A stretch of 64,000 bases of DNA from a bacterium (GCA_020350725.1 CP070719.1:1469431-1533430); one strand, 5' to 3'; shown: positions 37,327-47,341, counted from the first letter of the stretch. The notes: generated by a model not told the origin, from the letters alone. Made by a program: numbers and translations.

Positions 37327-37883
37327 GAATTATCGCCGGATCGGCAAAGGGGCATCCGCTGAGGTCCCCGCGTGGAAGGAGGACACGTCCTACACCGGAT
37401 CGCGTCCGTGAGGCCATCTTCTCCATTATCGGAGACACGGTGGAGGGCGCCACCGTCATTGACCTGTTCGCAGGTACGGGTGCGCTCGGGCTGGAGGCCC
37501 TGAGCCGGGGTGCCTCGGAGGCGGTCTTTGTCGAGAGGGATCCGGTGGCCCTGAAATGTCTGAGGGAGAACATCGGCGCCTGCGGGTTCTCGAATGTCGC
37601 CCGGGTGGTGTCCTCGCCGGTCCTACCCTTCTTAAGGCGTCTCGACCTGCCGGACGCCGGAGCGATCATATTCGCGGATCCGCCCTACAGAAGCGGCGAG
37701 GGGACTAAGACCTTGCTGGCTCTTGCTAAAAATGCTAAATCCCTGTCCAGAAGCGTCATCGTCCTGGAGCATGCTCCCGGAAGAGAACCCGATAGAATAC
37801 CCGAGGGGATGATCGTTCAAAGTCGCAGACGGTACGGAGACACCTGCGTCATGTTTCTGAGCATGGGTGCTCAAGGAGGCTGA
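37323..37883 (+). CDS. rsmD: 16S rRNA (guanine966-N2)-methyltransferase
   Basis: The 186-aa SAM-dependent enzyme shows the RsmD N-terminus RIIAGSAKGHPLRSPRG, TRPTPDRVREAIFSI, motif I VIDLFAGTGALGLEALSRGA and the catalytic DPPY (IIFADPPYRSG). It modifies G966 of 16S rRNA. The GTG start lies in GTGA overlap with the previous stop. coaD follows immediately, the widely conserved rsmD-coaD pair. Confidence 0.95.
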   Translation: MRIIAGSAKGHPLRSPRGRRTRPTPDRVREAIFSIIGDTVEGATVIDLFAGTGALGLEALSRGASEAVFVERDPVALKCLRENIGACGFSNVARVVSSPVLPFLRRLDLPDAGAIIFADPPYRSGEGTKTLLALAKNAKSLSRSVIVLEHAPGREPDRIPEGMIVQSRRRYGDTCVMFLSMGAQGG

Positions 37884-37884
37884 T

Positions 37885-38373
37885 TTGGAGTTGACCGCCA
37901 TCTATCCCGGCACCTTCGATCCCATCACGAACGGACATGTGGACCTCATCATCAGAGCGAGCGCCATTTTTCCCAGGGTCCTGGTCCTGGTGGCGGCTGA
38001 CACAAAGAAGGTTCCCACGTTCACCACCGAGGAGAGGACCAACATGGTGAGGGAGGCGGTTAAGAGCCACAGCGAAGGCGTTCAGGTCCTGCCCTTTCAC
38101 GGACTTCTCGTCCAGGAGGTCGAGAAACACTCGGCACAGGTCATAATCCGCGGCCTGAGGGCTGTCAGTGATTTCGAGTACGAATCCCAGATGGCCCTTA
38201 TGAACAAAAGGCTCGATCCACGGGTCGAGACGTTCTTCATGATCAGCCGGGAGGAGTTCGCCTACCTGAGTTCCAGCTTCGTCAAGGAGATCGCCAGCCT
38301 GGGAGGCGATGTGAGTACCATGGTGCCCTCCGGGGTCGGAGAGATGCTCCTGTCGAGATTCGGCAAAACATAG
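37885..38373 (+). CDS. coaD: Phosphopantetheine adenylyltransferase
   Basis: The 162-aa enzyme forms dephospho-CoA from phosphopantetheine and [17 protein letters not shown] includes the nucleotidyltransferase TxGH-type signature, [19 protein letters not shown] is the substrate loop, and the [24 protein letters not shown] block includes the ISSxxVR-like motif. The TTG chosen gives MELTAIYPG and sits five bases after AAGGAGG. An upstream GTG inside rsmD precedes that ribosome site, and a TTG two codons later is also possible. Confidence 0.95.
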   Translation: MELTAIYPGTFDPITNGHVDLIIRASAIFPRVLVLVAADTKKVPTFTTEERTNMVREAVKSHSEGVQVLPFHGLLVQEVEKHSAQVIIRGLRAVSDFEYESQMALMNKRLDPRVETFFMISREEFAYLSSSFVKEIASLGGDVSTMVPSGVGEMLLSRFGKT

Positions 38374-38402
38374 AGCAGGCAGGAAAAGGGGGGAATGAAA
38401 CC

Positions 38403-39464
38403 ATGGCTGTTCCGGCGTCAGACGGATCGGGGGTGCGGAAGAAGGCCGCCGGTGGGCTCGGTAATATCATACAGGATATCAGGGCAAGAGCGCGGGAGGG
38501 GGATGCCCACATTGTTCTTCCCGAGGCCGACGACGCGAGGGTCCTGGAAGCCGCCTTCGCCGCCCGGCGGGAAGGGCTGGCCAGGATCACCCTTGTCGGG
38601 GACGCTGACAGCATCAACGGCGAGTGCTCCCGGCACGGTTGGCCCCGGGGGGAGGTGGGTGTGGTGGACCACCTGCGCAGTCCCTCCCTTGAGCGATATG
38701 CGGAGCTCTACCACGACCTTCGCAAAGCGAAGGGCGTGACCATCGAAATGGCCAGGGAGGAGGTTCTCGACCCCATTGCCTTCGCTGCCCTGATGGTGCG
38801 CGATGGAGACGCCGACGGGTTTGTCGCCGGGGCGGGGACCACCACCGAGGTGGTGGTGCGCAATGCCCTGAGGATCATCGGCAGGGATCCCGATGCGGAG
38901 GTCGTGTCCAGCTGCTTCATCATGGTCATGCCGATGGAGGAATATGGAGAGAAGGGAGTTTTTATCTTCTCGGACTGCGGTATCGTCCCGGACCCTGACC
39001 CGTCCCAGCTTGCCCAGATCGCCCTTTCAGCCGCCCGGAGCGGCGCCTTCTTCCTTGGAATGGAGCCGAGAGTGGCCATGCTGTCATTCTCCACCCACGG
39101 CAGTGCCAGACATCCGAAGGTGGACAAGGTAAGGGAGGCAACCGGCATCCTGAAGGAGAGAGAGCCGACTCTCCTCGTGGACGGGGAGATCCAGCTCGAC
39201 GCAGCTATCGTTCCCAAGGTCGCCGATAGAAAGGTGCCCGGAAGCCCCCTTGGGGGGAGGGCAAATGTCCTGGTATTTCCGGATCTCGATGCAGGCAACA
39301 TAGCGTACAAACTGGTGGAGCGGCTCGCCGACACCCAGGCCATTGGACCCATCCTTCAGGGCCTGAGGAAGCCCGCCAACGATCTCTCCCGGGGTTGCGG
39401 CGTGGAGGACATCGTCAATGTCATCGCCATAACCGCCATACAGGCTGCGGGGGTAAGGGAGTGA
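38403..39464 (+). CDS. pta: Phosphate acetyltransferase
   Basis: The 353-aa protein matches the PTA domain: [98 protein letters not shown] and [19 protein letters not shown]. It interconverts acetyl-CoA and acetyl phosphate. There are about 20 extra N-terminal residues of low complexity. No acetate kinase gene is nearby. AAGGGGGG precedes the ATG. The enzyme lacks the N-terminal P-loop regulatory domain of long Pta. Confidence 0.94.
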   Translation: MAVPASDGSGVRKKAAGGLGNIIQDIRARAREGDAHIVLPEADDARVLEAAFAARREGLARITLVGDADSINGECSRHGWPRGEVGVVDHLRSPSLERYAELYHDLRKAKGVTIEMAREEVLDPIAFAALMVRDGDADGFVAGAGTTTEVVVRNALRIIGRDPDAEVVSSCFIMVMPMEEYGEKGVFIFSDCGIVPDPDPSQLAQIALSAARSGAFFLGMEPRVAMLSFSTHGSARHPKVDKVREATGILKEREPTLLVDGEIQLDAAIVPKVADRKVPGSPLGGRANVLVFPDLDAGNIAYKLVERLADTQAIGPILQGLRKPANDLSRGCGVEDIVNVIAITAIQAAGVRE

Positions 39465-39630
39465 AGGGAGTCCAGAGTTCAGGGTCCAGAGGAGGGGAAG
39501 ATCGGACGCGGGGACACGGAGACACGGCGACAGGGAGAAAGAGCGGATCAAGATACCGGAACTTCAACCGGAAACTGTAAACTGAGAGCATTCTTTTGGA
39601 TTTTGGGTTTTTCTCTTCGGGCACGGGACT
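39465..39630. repeat. Long degenerate 7- and 8-base-period repeat tract
   Basis: The tract fills most of the 231-base pta-aminotransferase gap. It begins within a base of the pta stop with 7-base units (agttcag / ggtccag), shifts to 8-base units (ggacgcgg / ggacacgg / agacacgg / cgacaggg), then returns to 7 (taccgga / acttcaa / ccggaaa / ctgtaaa / ctgagag ... ttttgga / ttttggg). No gene is visible in it. Confidence 0.65.
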
Positions 39631-39695
39631 GAGGGGATCAAGCCATTGGAGGGCCCCTTACCGGAGTCCTCAGACAAGCGAGAGGGGGAACAGAA

Positions 39696-40886
39696 ATGGA
39701 ACTTGCCAAGAGAGTAAAAGGGATCAAGCCGTCACCCACCCTGGCGATCACCGCTAAAGCCAAGCAGATGAAGGCTGACGGACTCGACGTCGTCGGATTC
39801 GGGGCTGGCGAGCCTGATTTCGACACGCCCGACAACATCAAACAGGCGGCGATAAGGGCCCTTGAGGAGGGCTTCACCAAATACACCCCCGTCCCGGGTA
39901 CCAACGAGGCCAAGGACGCCGTCATCCGCAAGCTCAAGAGAGATCAGGGGCTGGATTACGAGCGGGAGAACATCATTATCTCCTGCGGGGCCAAGCACAC
40001 CCTCTACAACATCGCTCAGGCCATGTTCGAGGAGGGTGATCAGGTGATCATCCCCGCGCCCTACTGGGTCTCGTATCCGGACCAGGTGATCCTGGCCAGC
40101 GCTGAGCCGGTGATCGTGGATGCGAGTGAGAGGACAGGATTCACCGTCACCGCCAAGGATCTGGAAAGGGTGACTACGAAGAGAACAAAGGCCCTGGTGG
40201 TCAACAGTCCCAGTAACCCGACGGGAGCTGCCTACACCAGGGAGCAACTGGAGGAGATAGCGGATTTTGCCAGGAAACGGGACATGTTCGTCATCTCGGA
40301 CGAGATCTACGAGAAACTTGTATACGACGGTTTCGAGTTCACCAGCATCGCCCAACTGGCCGGGATGCAGGACAGGACCGTGGTGGTGAACGGTCTTTCC
40401 AAGGCCTACTCCATGACCGGTTGGCGGATCGGCTATGCTGCCGGGCCCAAGGAGCTGGTCTCGGCAATGACGAAGATCCAGAGCCAGAGCACCTCGAATC
40501 CGACCTCCTTCGCTCTTCCGGCCACGGAGGAGGCTCTGGACGGTCCCCAGGAGTTTATCTCGGTGATGCTGGCCGAGTTTGACAGGAGACGCCTTTACAT
40601 CGTGGATCGACTGAACGCCATGGACGGCGTGACCTGCTTCAGGCCTCAGGGAGCGTTCTACGTCTTTCCCAACTTCTCCGACCTGTACGGGAGGACCTTC
40701 GGCGGCAAGAAGATAGGCGACTCAAACGGATTCGCCGATTACCTCCTCGATCAGGCCAAAGTGGCTATCGTTCCGGGTATCGCCTTCGGCGCGGACGATT
40801 ATGCCAGGCTTTCCTATGCCTCCTCCATGGAGAACATAGAAAAGGGGCTGGACAGGATCGAAAAGGCGATCGGGGAACTGGAATAA
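39696..40886 (+). CDS. Aspartate aminotransferase-type class I PLP enzyme
   Basis: The 396-aa protein begins ELAKRVKGIKPSPTLAITAKAKQMKADG and has GAGEPDFDTPDNIK, YTPVPGTNEAKDAV, NSPSNPTGAAYTREQLEEIA, SDEIYEKLVYDG and the PLP-binding Lys in LSKAYSMTGWRIGYAAG. This pattern is the class Ib (AT_Ib) aspartate/prephenate-type aminotransferase. It exchanges amino groups between aspartate and 2-oxoacids; aromatic or prephenate activity is possible in this clade. AGAGGGGG lies upstream of the ATG. Confidence 0.94.
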   Translation: MELAKRVKGIKPSPTLAITAKAKQMKADGLDVVGFGAGEPDFDTPDNIKQAAIRALEEGFTKYTPVPGTNEAKDAVIRKLKRDQGLDYERENIIISCGAKHTLYNIAQAMFEEGDQVIIPAPYWVSYPDQVILASAEPVIVDASERTGFTVTAKDLERVTTKRTKALVVNSPSNPTGAAYTREQLEEIADFARKRDMFVISDEIYEKLVYDGFEFTSIAQLAGMQDRTVVVNGLSKAYSMTGWRIGYAAGPKELVSAMTKIQSQSTSNPTSFALPATEEALDGPQEFISVMLAEFDRRRLYIVDRLNAMDGVTCFRPQGAFYVFPNFSDLYGRTFGGKKIGDSNGFADYLLDQAKVAIVPGIAFGADDYARLSYASSMENIEKGLDRIEKAIGELE

Positions 40887-40990
40887 GGAAAATTCCAAAT
40901 TCCGGATGCCAAATTCGAAAATCAGGAAAAAGACCCGTAAGGGTTGCTGTGAGATCAGTGGTTTGGAGTGTGGAATTTGAAATGGGGGAG
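40887..40990. repeat. Degenerate heptanucleotide-period repeat tract
   Basis: Starting directly after the aminotransferase stop, units attccaa / attccgg / atgccaa / attcgaa / aatcagg run in 7-base register. A second patch with 'ttggagtgtggaatttgaaa' lies before the FAH-family gene. It occupies nearly the whole 115-base gap. Confidence 0.6.
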
Positions 40991-41001
40991 AGGCTAAAAT
41001 C

Positions 41002-41820
41002 ATGCGCATAGCCAGGTTCCATCTGCCCGATCTCTCCCGTCCCAGGGCCGGAGGGAGCAGCGGAGGCACGGTCACCGATTATCAGACAGCCCATTGGGGC
41101 GTCATCGACGATAAGTGGATCCACCGTCTCTCCCACCCTCCCTTCGAGGGGATCAGACGGAGCCAGACGAGATACCCCCTCTCGGATGTTCATCTTCTGC
41201 CGCCGGTGGTTCCAACGAAAGTCGTCGCCGTCGGCTACAACTACATCGGTCACATTGAGGAGATGGGCCATGAGCGGCCGGAGGAGCCGTTGATCTTTCT
41301 CAAGGCTCCCAGCTCCATCGTCGGTCACGGTGACGCCATTTTCCTTCCGAAAGAGTCCGAAAGGATCGATTACGAGGGAGAGCTTGCCGTCGTTGTCGGC
41401 AGCAGGTGCCGCAGGATAGACCCTGGAGAGGCGCATCAGGTGATCCTCGGTTACACGATCCTCAACGATGTCACCGCCCGGGACCTCCAGCGCCGGGACG
41501 GACAGTTCGCCCGAGCAAAAGGTTTCGACACCTTCTGTCCGATGGGACCGTGGGTAGAGACCGAACTGGATCCCTTGAGGGTGCGGATAACGACGGTGGT
41601 CAACTCCGAACTCCGCCAGGAGGACAACACCTCCACGATGCTCTTTGACGCCTATTGCCTGGTTTCCCATGTCAGCACGGTCATGACCCTTGAACCGGGG
41701 GACGTCATCGCCACCGGGACACCGGCCGGGGTTGGTCCCCTCGCGGACGGAGACGAGGTGAGCGTCGCCGTTGAGGGGATCGGCGTCCTGACGAATCCCG
41801 TAAGGGTCGAACCATCATGA
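41002..41820 (+). CDS. Fumarylacetoacetate hydrolase (FAH) family protein
   Basis: The 272-aa protein carries an N-terminal variable region and the FAH fold: KVVAVGYNYIGHIEEMG, FLKAPSSIVGHGDAI, RIDYEGELAVVVG (metal-binding Glu residues), YTILNDVTARDLQRRDGQF, KGFDTFCPMGPWV and EPGDVIATGTPAGVGPL. Family members cleave C-C bonds or isomerise 2-oxo acids (for example acylpyruvase, HpcE-like). The physiological substrate is not evident. ATGA overlap with pdxA implies co-expression. Confidence 0.9.
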   Translation: MRIARFHLPDLSRPRAGGSSGGTVTDYQTAHWGVIDDKWIHRLSHPPFEGIRRSQTRYPLSDVHLLPPVVPTKVVAVGYNYIGHIEEMGHERPEEPLIFLKAPSSIVGHGDAIFLPKESERIDYEGELAVVVGSRCRRIDPGEAHQVILGYTILNDVTARDLQRRDGQFARAKGFDTFCPMGPWVETELDPLRVRITTVVNSELRQEDNTSTMLFDAYCLVSHVSTVMTLEPGDVIATGTPAGVGPLADGDEVSVAVEGIGVLTNPVRVEPS

Positions 41821-42848
41821 CTTCCAGCCGGCGCAGGAGGGAAAGTGAGGCTGCCCGCCCCGTGGCTCCCCTCGCCGTGACCATGGGAGATCCAGCCGGG
41901 GTCGGGCCCGAGATCATCTCTCTGGCTCTGGAGGATAATAACCTGAGGCGATGCTGTCTTGTGGTCGGGAACTTAGACCGTCTCGCCGCGGGCGCCCGGA
42001 AGGCAGGCAGCACACTGAAGTACCGGATGGTGGACGACGTATCGGATATAGATCCGGTCGATGATCGGGTTCCCGTGGTCCACCAGGATCTTCCTTCAGC
42101 AGAAATCCCCTTCGGTAAATTGAGTGCAGAGGCGGGAGAATGCGCCTACCGCTGTCTCGTCCGGGCCATCGACATGGCGATGCAGGGCAGAGTGGCCGGG
42201 ATCGTGACCGCTCCCCTGAACAAGGGGTCTCTTCATCTGGCCGGGCACAGGTTCCCGGGGCATACCGAGATCCTGGCCGAGAGAACGGGGGCTGAGGACT
42301 ATGTCATGATGTTGGCCGCCGGCGGCATGAGGGTCCTGCACGTCACGACCCATATGCCGGTAGCCGCGGTTCCAGGAGCCCTCAACCGGGAGAGGATCCT
42401 CAGAGTTCTGCATCTGGGGCAAGAGGCCCTCGTCCGAATGGGAATAGAGAGGCCCAGGTTCGGGGTGGCGGGGTTGAATCCCCATGCCGGTGAGGGAGGG
42501 ATCTTCGGAGATGAAGATGTGAACATAATAGCCCCGGCCGTCGAGGACGCCGTCAGGGTCGGCATCGATGCGAAGGGTCCCATTGCTCCCGACATAGTCT
42601 TTCTGAAGATGAACAGGGGGCATTACGATGCGGTTGTCGCCATGTATCACGATCAGGGACACATACCCCTTAAGCTTCTCGCTTTCGAGTCCGGCGTCAA
42701 TATCACTCTCGGCCTTCCGATCATCCGGACCTCAGTCGATCACGGAACCGCGTTCGACATCGCGGGTAAGGGGCTGGCCGACCCCGGCAGTCTCATCGAG
42801 GCGATCAGGTTGGCGGCCTCGATGGCCGGCATCGTTATCGCGAGGTGA
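41817..42848 (+). CDS. pdxA: 4-hydroxythreonine-4-phosphate dehydrogenase
   Basis: The 343-aa protein shows the PdxA hallmarks: PLAVTMGDPAGVGPEIIS at the start, IVTAPLNKGSLHLAGHRFPGHTEILAERTG with metal-binding His, VTTHMPVAAVPGAL, GLNPHAGEGGIFGDED, and VAMYHDQGHIPLKLL with SVDHGTAFDIAGKG. It oxidises 4-phosphohydroxy-threonine in the DXP-dependent vitamin B6 pathway; no pdxJ is nearby. A short charged N-terminal extension precedes the domain. It overlaps the FAH gene by 4 bases. Confidence 0.95.
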   Translation: MTSSRRRRESEAARPVAPLAVTMGDPAGVGPEIISLALEDNNLRRCCLVVGNLDRLAAGARKAGSTLKYRMVDDVSDIDPVDDRVPVVHQDLPSAEIPFGKLSAEAGECAYRCLVRAIDMAMQGRVAGIVTAPLNKGSLHLAGHRFPGHTEILAERTGAEDYVMMLAAGGMRVLHVTTHMPVAAVPGALNRERILRVLHLGQEALVRMGIERPRFGVAGLNPHAGEGGIFGDEDVNIIAPAVEDAVRVGIDAKGPIAPDIVFLKMNRGHYDAVVAMYHDQGHIPLKLLAFESGVNITLGLPIIRTSVDHGTAFDIAGKGLADPGSLIEAIRLAASMAGIVIAR

Positions 42849-42858
42849 GGAGGGGTGG

Positions 42859-42938
42859 AGATCAGAGATCAGAGATTAGACATTAGATATTGGATATTGG
42901 ATATTGGAGATCAGACGTTGGAGATAGGGGATTTGAGG
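42859..42938. repeat. Clear heptanucleotide tandem repeat tract
   Basis: This is among the cleanest examples: gatcaga / gatcaga / gattaga / cattaga / tattgga / tattgga / tattgga / gatcaga / cgttgga / gataggg / gatttga, eleven units in exact 7-base register beginning 10 bases after the pdxA stop. A closely similar tract occurs in the opposite orientation near 55.95 kb. The remaining ~145 bases before the substrate-binding-protein gene show nothing else. Confidence 0.8.
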
Positions 42939-43084
42939 CATGAGCCGGGAGCCGGAAGACCGGTCGTTCCAGGTCCCCGGCTCCGGGTATCGGGTCGGGA
43001 TGAACACAACGAACACCCGGCGGGGGACGAGGGTCCTCAGGCGGGACCGCGGAGAAAGATCATGAGCAAGGGATTGTATCCACT

Positions 43085-44311
43085 GTGAGAGCCAGGGTCG
43101 CCGTCCTCATTCTGACCTTTCTTGCCGTGTCGACAGGAGCGTTGATCACCCCTGGGAGTGAGGCCCTGGCCGATGACATCACTATCGGCGTTCTGGTGGA
43201 CCTCTCGGGGCCCAACGGGGCTATCGGCAGGGCACAGAGGAACTCCTATCTCATGGCCCGCGATGAGATAAACGCCGCCGGCGGGCTCGCCGGAGGCCTC
43301 CTTCAGCTGGATCTGAGGGATACGGGAGGGAGGCCTGCCACCGCCCGTTCCGTGACGAAGCACTTCATCGAGAACAAGGGGTACCCGCTCATTGTCGGGG
43401 GATCGGGGTCACCCGTAGCCGGAGAGGCCGCCAGGCTTTGTCAGAATCTGGGAATCCCTTATCTCGTGGTTTCAGGGGCCGAGGACAGTATCACGAGAAG
43501 GGGCTACAACTATGTCTTCAGGTTGGCCCACACCTTCGAGATGTATCAGGCCGGTGCCGTCGATTTTCTGAAGAGTGTGATCGATCCCAGGAAGGTCTCC
43601 CTCGTCCATGAGCGGTCCCTGTTCGCCGAAAGAACCATGGTTACCCTGCGCCGAGCCGGCAGGCAACTCGGATGGGAGGTATCCGTCTTCCCATATGATT
43701 ACGGGACGGACGACTTTTCCTCCATCCTGGCCAGAGTGGGAGAGGCTGAGCCCGATGTCGTCACCGTCATATCCTTCGGCAGGGATGCAGCCAGCATAGT
43801 GGCGGGCCTGAGGGGATCCGGTATTGCCCCGGAGGCGCTCATCGGGGGGTCTTCGGCATTTTCCGGCCGGGAGTTCTACCGCGCCGCGGGACCGTCTGCA
43901 GATGGGGTGCTTTTCGTCTCTGTGTGGTCTCCGAAGCTTCCCTACCCTGAGGCGAGAACCTACTTTGAGGAATATCGGCGGCGGTTCGGCGCTGACCCCG
44001 ACTACCATGGTGCTCAGGCCTACTCAGCGATCTACGTAGTCCATAGAGCCCTGGCCCTCTCGCCCTCCCGGAAAGCCGTTGACATTCGAAATGCGCTGGC
44101 TGGAACCGCGATGCGAACAGCGATCGGTCCGGTCCGGTTCGTCTCAGAACACGGATACACGAACCAGAGCCTTCCGACCGTCTTTCTTCAACAGTGGATC
44201 GACGGCGTTCCGGAGATCGTCTGGCCTCCTGATCTCAGGACGGCCGAGCCCTTGACGAATACGCCGGGCGGTCTATCGGGGGAGATGAGCCCCCGGCGGG
44301 ATCTTCCCTGA
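43085..44311 (+). CDS. Branched-chain amino-acid-type ABC transporter substrate-binding protein (orphan)
   Basis: The 408-aa periplasmic protein has a signal peptide (hydrophobic VAVLILTFLAVSTGAL, cleavage near EALAD). It then shows a type I periplasmic-binding (Peripla_BP_6) fold: ITIGVLVDLSGPNGAIGRAQRNSYLMARDEINAAGG, IVGGSGSPVAGEAARLCQNLGIPYLVVSGAED, DPDYHGAQAYSAIYVV. No permease or ATPase genes adjoin it, although a complete liv operon lies 12 kb downstream. The ligand is unknown; the family binds amino acids, amides or aromatic acids. The start is GTG with a weakly placed ribosome site. Confidence 0.88.
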   Translation: MRARVAVLILTFLAVSTGALITPGSEALADDITIGVLVDLSGPNGAIGRAQRNSYLMARDEINAAGGLAGGLLQLDLRDTGGRPATARSVTKHFIENKGYPLIVGGSGSPVAGEAARLCQNLGIPYLVVSGAEDSITRRGYNYVFRLAHTFEMYQAGAVDFLKSVIDPRKVSLVHERSLFAERTMVTLRRAGRQLGWEVSVFPYDYGTDDFSSILARVGEAEPDVVTVISFGRDAASIVAGLRGSGIAPEALIGGSSAFSGREFYRAAGPSADGVLFVSVWSPKLPYPEARTYFEEYRRRFGADPDYHGAQAYSAIYVVHRALALSPSRKAVDIRNALAGTAMRTAIGPVRFVSEHGYTNQSLPTVFLQQWIDGVPEIVWPPDLRTAEPLTNTPGGLSGEMSPRRDLP

Positions 44312-44758
44312 CAACCCTCCCGCGGCGGCGGGGGGATCACCACAGGCTGCGGTTACCCGGAGAGGGGAACTCCCTTCTGCCGCCCGCTTTCCGTAGGTGC
44401 TCTGGGATGTGGCCGCGGAGATCTTTTCCGGCGCGGTTGACGATCGTTCGATCCTTTCCGCGCTGGAGGGGCCCGTCCAGGATCCTTCCCGGAGTTTCTC
44501 TCCTCCGCCCTTTCTCCTCGGGAAAATGTCGGTGGGATGTGACTGCCTCGGTGCCCGTGGAGATCCACGGTCCCATGGCGCAGGTCGAACCGGCCTTCCT
44601 TCCCGGCGCCCCGGTTGCTAAAATTAATCGATGGTGATAATTAAATCTGTCGGCGCATCTATGGGCCACGTAAAGCATTTTTCATTTCGATAGGGCGCTG
44701 GACGAGACCTTTGAACCTGCACTTCATATCGTTCCACAGGATCTGAGGGGAGGCCAAA
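44312..44758. other. Intergenic region before the tandem malic enzyme
   Basis: About 450 bases without a recognisable gene; open frames here lack family similarity. A GC-rich imperfect hairpin follows the previous stop but has no T-run. The right end turns AT-rich around a possible promoter. Confidence 0.5.
44615..44643 (+). promoter_or_regulatory. Possible sigma-70 promoter for the tandem malic enzyme
   Basis: TTGCTA is followed after 17 bases by TAATTA within the only AT-rich patch of this gap, about 115 bases upstream of the malic-enzyme start. An overlapping GATAAT at 15-base spacing is also possible. Confidence 0.35.
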
Positions 44759-47341
44759 ATGGCCATGAAGAAGAAGTCGGGCAAACGTGCCGGTGACAAG
44801 TCGGGAAGCGAGCATTTCGGTCTTGAAATGAGGTCGAAGCACCAGGGCCTCATCGGTGTCGACAGTAAAATACCCATCAAGGATTCCTCCGCTCTCAGTC
44901 TCCTCTACACTCCGGGAGTCGCCGCACCCTGCCTCGAGATCGCGGCAAACCCCATCAGATCCTTCGATCTGACCTGCCGGGGAAACACGGTCGCCATAAT
45001 CAGCGACGGATCGGCCGTCTACGGACTGGGAAGCACCGGGCCGGAGTCGGCCCTGGCAATGCTCGAGGGGAGGGCTGTTTTCTTCAAGACCTTCGCCGGA
45101 GTGGACGCTTTTCCCATATCCTTGAATACTCAGGACTGCGACGAGATCGTTGAGATCGGTGTTCGGCTGGCCACCAATTTCGGGGGACTTGTCCTTGAGG
45201 ACATAGCCGCTCCGAAGTGTTTTACTCTGGAGAGAAACCTCAAAAAAGCGACCCGTATACCTGTCTTTCACAATGATCAGCACGGCGGGGCCATTGCTGT
45301 TTACGCGGCTCTCATCAATGCCCTCAAGGTGGTGGACAAGAAATTGAACCGGGTGAAGATCGTCATCAGCGGTGCCGGAGCGGCCGGAATAGCCACGGCG
45401 AAGCTTCTCCTGGCGGCCGGAGCGAAAAATATCATCCTCTGTGACCGGTATGGTTCCATCTACCGCTATCGGGTGGATCCCACGAACTGGGCCAAATCGG
45501 AGATCGCCATCAAGACCAACATCGATCGCCGCAAGGGATCCCTCAAGGACATGATGGTGGACTGCGATGTTTTTATCGGTCTGTCCGCTCCGGGTGTCGT
45601 TTCCCCGGAAATGGTCAGGAGCATGACGAAAGGCGCAATTGTCTTCGCCATGGCCAATCCGGTGCCGGAGATCATGCCCGATGAGGCCCTCGCCGCCGGC
45701 GCGGCAGTGGTCGGTTCGGGAAGGTCTGATTTTCCGAACGAGATCAACTCCGCCTACGTCGCGCCGGGTGTCTTCAGAGGGATGCTGGACGTCAGGGGCG
45801 TCCGCCTCACCGAGGATATGTACCTTGCGGCCGCTGAGGTTGTCGCCAGCATGGTCGTGGAGAGGAAGCTGAACGCTTCCAATATCGTTCCTCCGATATT
45901 CGACTTCCAGATGGCCGCCAAGGTTGCCAGGGTGGTTGCCCAGACGGCCATCGAATCGGGTGATGCGAGAGTGAGCGTCTCCCCCGAGGAGATCGAGAAA
46001 AAGACCCGCCGGATAGTCTACGAGAACGAATACACCGTGCTGCCCAGTCCGCCTCCCCGCAAGAAGAAGATGGACATCAACGAGGAGTCCATTGACCTCC
46101 ACCACCGCTACCAGGGGGTTCTTGAGATCAAGGTAAAAGTGCCCATCAAGGATGAATTTATCCTTAACCGCCTCTACCTTCCCCCGGAGGCCGCCGAAGC
46201 AAGCATCCTGCTTTCGAAGGAGCCCGACAGAGTCTACGACCTGACCTGCAAGAGCAACCTCGTCGCCATCGTATCCGACGGGAGCGCGGTCCTGGGTCTG
46301 GGCAACATCGGACCCCGCGCGGCCATACCGGTCATGGAGGGCAAAGCCATTCTCTTTCACACCTTCGCCGGAGTGGAGGCATTCCCGGTCTGCATCTGCA
46401 CGCAGGATGTGGACGAGATCGTCGACCTCGTCAAGGCCATTTCGCCCACGTTCGGGGGAGTCAATCTGGAGGATATCTCAGCTCCAAGGTGCTTCGAGAT
46501 CGAGGAGAGGCTGAAAAAGGAGACCGACATCCCCATCTTTCACGACGATCAGCACGGTACGGCCGTCGTCGTCCTCGCCGGGCTCATCAACGCACTGAAG
46601 ATTACCGGCAGGGAGCTGTCCAAGGTCAGGATCGTCATATGCGGAGCCGGAGCGGCCGGGATTGCGGTGGCCAAACTCCTCCTGATCGCCGGTGTCGGGG
46701 ACATCATCCTCTGCGACATAGGCGGTACCCTTTACAGGGGAAGGAAGGAGGGGATGAACCGGGTCCAGGAGGAGATGGCCGAGATCACCAACAAGGACCT
46801 GGTCAAGGGCGATCTCGCCACGGCCATGAAGGGAGTGGACGTGTTCATGGGATTGTCCGCGCCGGGTATCGTGAGCCGGGAGATGGTCAGGAGCATGGCC
46901 CCGGATCCCATTGTGTTCGCCATGGCCAACCCGGTACCCGAGATCATGCCGGATGAAGCCAGATCCGGAGGCGCCGCGATCGTGGTGACCGGCAGGTCGG
47001 ACTTTCCCAACCAGGTTAACAACAGCATGGTCTTCCCGGGTATCTTCAGGGGGGCCCTGGACGTCAGGGCCAGGAATATCAACGAGGAGATGAAGATGGC
47101 CGCCGCCCACGCCATAGCCGACTTTATCGACGACGGTGACCTCAGGCCTGATTACATCATACCCAGCACAATGAATTTCAAGGTGCCGCCCCAAGTGGCT
47201 GCAGCAGTGGCGAAAGCCGCCGTTGAGACGGGTGAGGCGAGGATCAAAGTGGCACCGGAAGATGTCGCCGCTCAAACCCTCGAATACCTATACGAAGGCC
47301 ACATGCGCTATTTCAAGGGGAGGATAGAGTCCGGGAGGTAG
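44759..47341 (+). CDS. Tandem (double-length) malic enzyme fusion
   Basis: The 860-aa protein holds two complete small-subunit malic-enzyme folds, residues ~15-425 and ~440-850, joined by a Pro/Lys linker ([11 protein letters not shown]). Malic enzymes oxidatively decarboxylate malate to pyruvate with NAD(P)+ and a divalent metal. Half 1 keeps the catalytic-Tyr loop LYTPGVA (Tyr50) but has Arg105 for the catalytic Lys (EGR), HNDQHGG (Asn172, Gly177) for HDDQHGT, and INS for the malate-binding NN. Half 2 has Lys529 (EGK), Glu571-Asp572, HDDQHGT and VNN, but its Tyr473 loop is LYLPPEA. Both keep GAGAAG nucleotide-binding loops. No phosphotransacetylase domain follows, unlike MaeB. GGGGAGG lies five bases before the ATG. 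Confidence 0.92.
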   Translation: MAMKKKSGKRAGDKSGSEHFGLEMRSKHQGLIGVDSKIPIKDSSALSLLYTPGVAAPCLEIAANPIRSFDLTCRGNTVAIISDGSAVYGLGSTGPESALAMLEGRAVFFKTFAGVDAFPISLNTQDCDEIVEIGVRLATNFGGLVLEDIAAPKCFTLERNLKKATRIPVFHNDQHGGAIAVYAALINALKVVDKKLNRVKIVISGAGAAGIATAKLLLAAGAKNIILCDRYGSIYRYRVDPTNWAKSEIAIKTNIDRRKGSLKDMMVDCDVFIGLSAPGVVSPEMVRSMTKGAIVFAMANPVPEIMPDEALAAGAAVVGSGRSDFPNEINSAYVAPGVFRGMLDVRGVRLTEDMYLAAAEVVASMVVERKLNASNIVPPIFDFQMAAKVARVVAQTAIESGDARVSVSPEEIEKKTRRIVYENEYTVLPSPPPRKKKMDINEESIDLHHRYQGVLEIKVKVPIKDEFILNRLYLPPEAAEASILLSKEPDRVYDLTCKSNLVAIVSDGSAVLGLGNIGPRAAIPVMEGKAILFHTFAGVEAFPVCICTQDVDEIVDLVKAISPTFGGVNLEDISAPRCFEIEERLKKETDIPIFHDDQHGTAVVVLAGLINALKITGRELSKVRIVICGAGAAGIAVAKLLLIAGVGDIILCDIGGTLYRGRKEGMNRVQEEMAEITNKDLVKGDLATAMKGVDVFMGLSAPGIVSREMVRSMAPDPIVFAMANPVPEIMPDEARSGGAAIVVTGRSDFPNQVNNSMVFPGIFRGALDVRARNINEEMKMAAAHAIADFIDDGDLRPDYIIPSTMNFKVPPQVAAAVAKAAVETGEARIKVAPEDVAAQTLEYLYEGHMRYFKGRIESGR

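Noticed and set aside
44337-44678. 113-codon minus-strand frame in the gap before the malic enzyme
   Set aside because: No recognisable motif, no convincing ribosome site, and composition like other chance frames in GC-rich DNA.
44759-47341. Two separate malic-enzyme genes joined by a missed stop
   Set aside because: The frame is continuous, the linker is Pro/Lys-rich coding sequence, and no ribosome site or start codon is evident at the junction.
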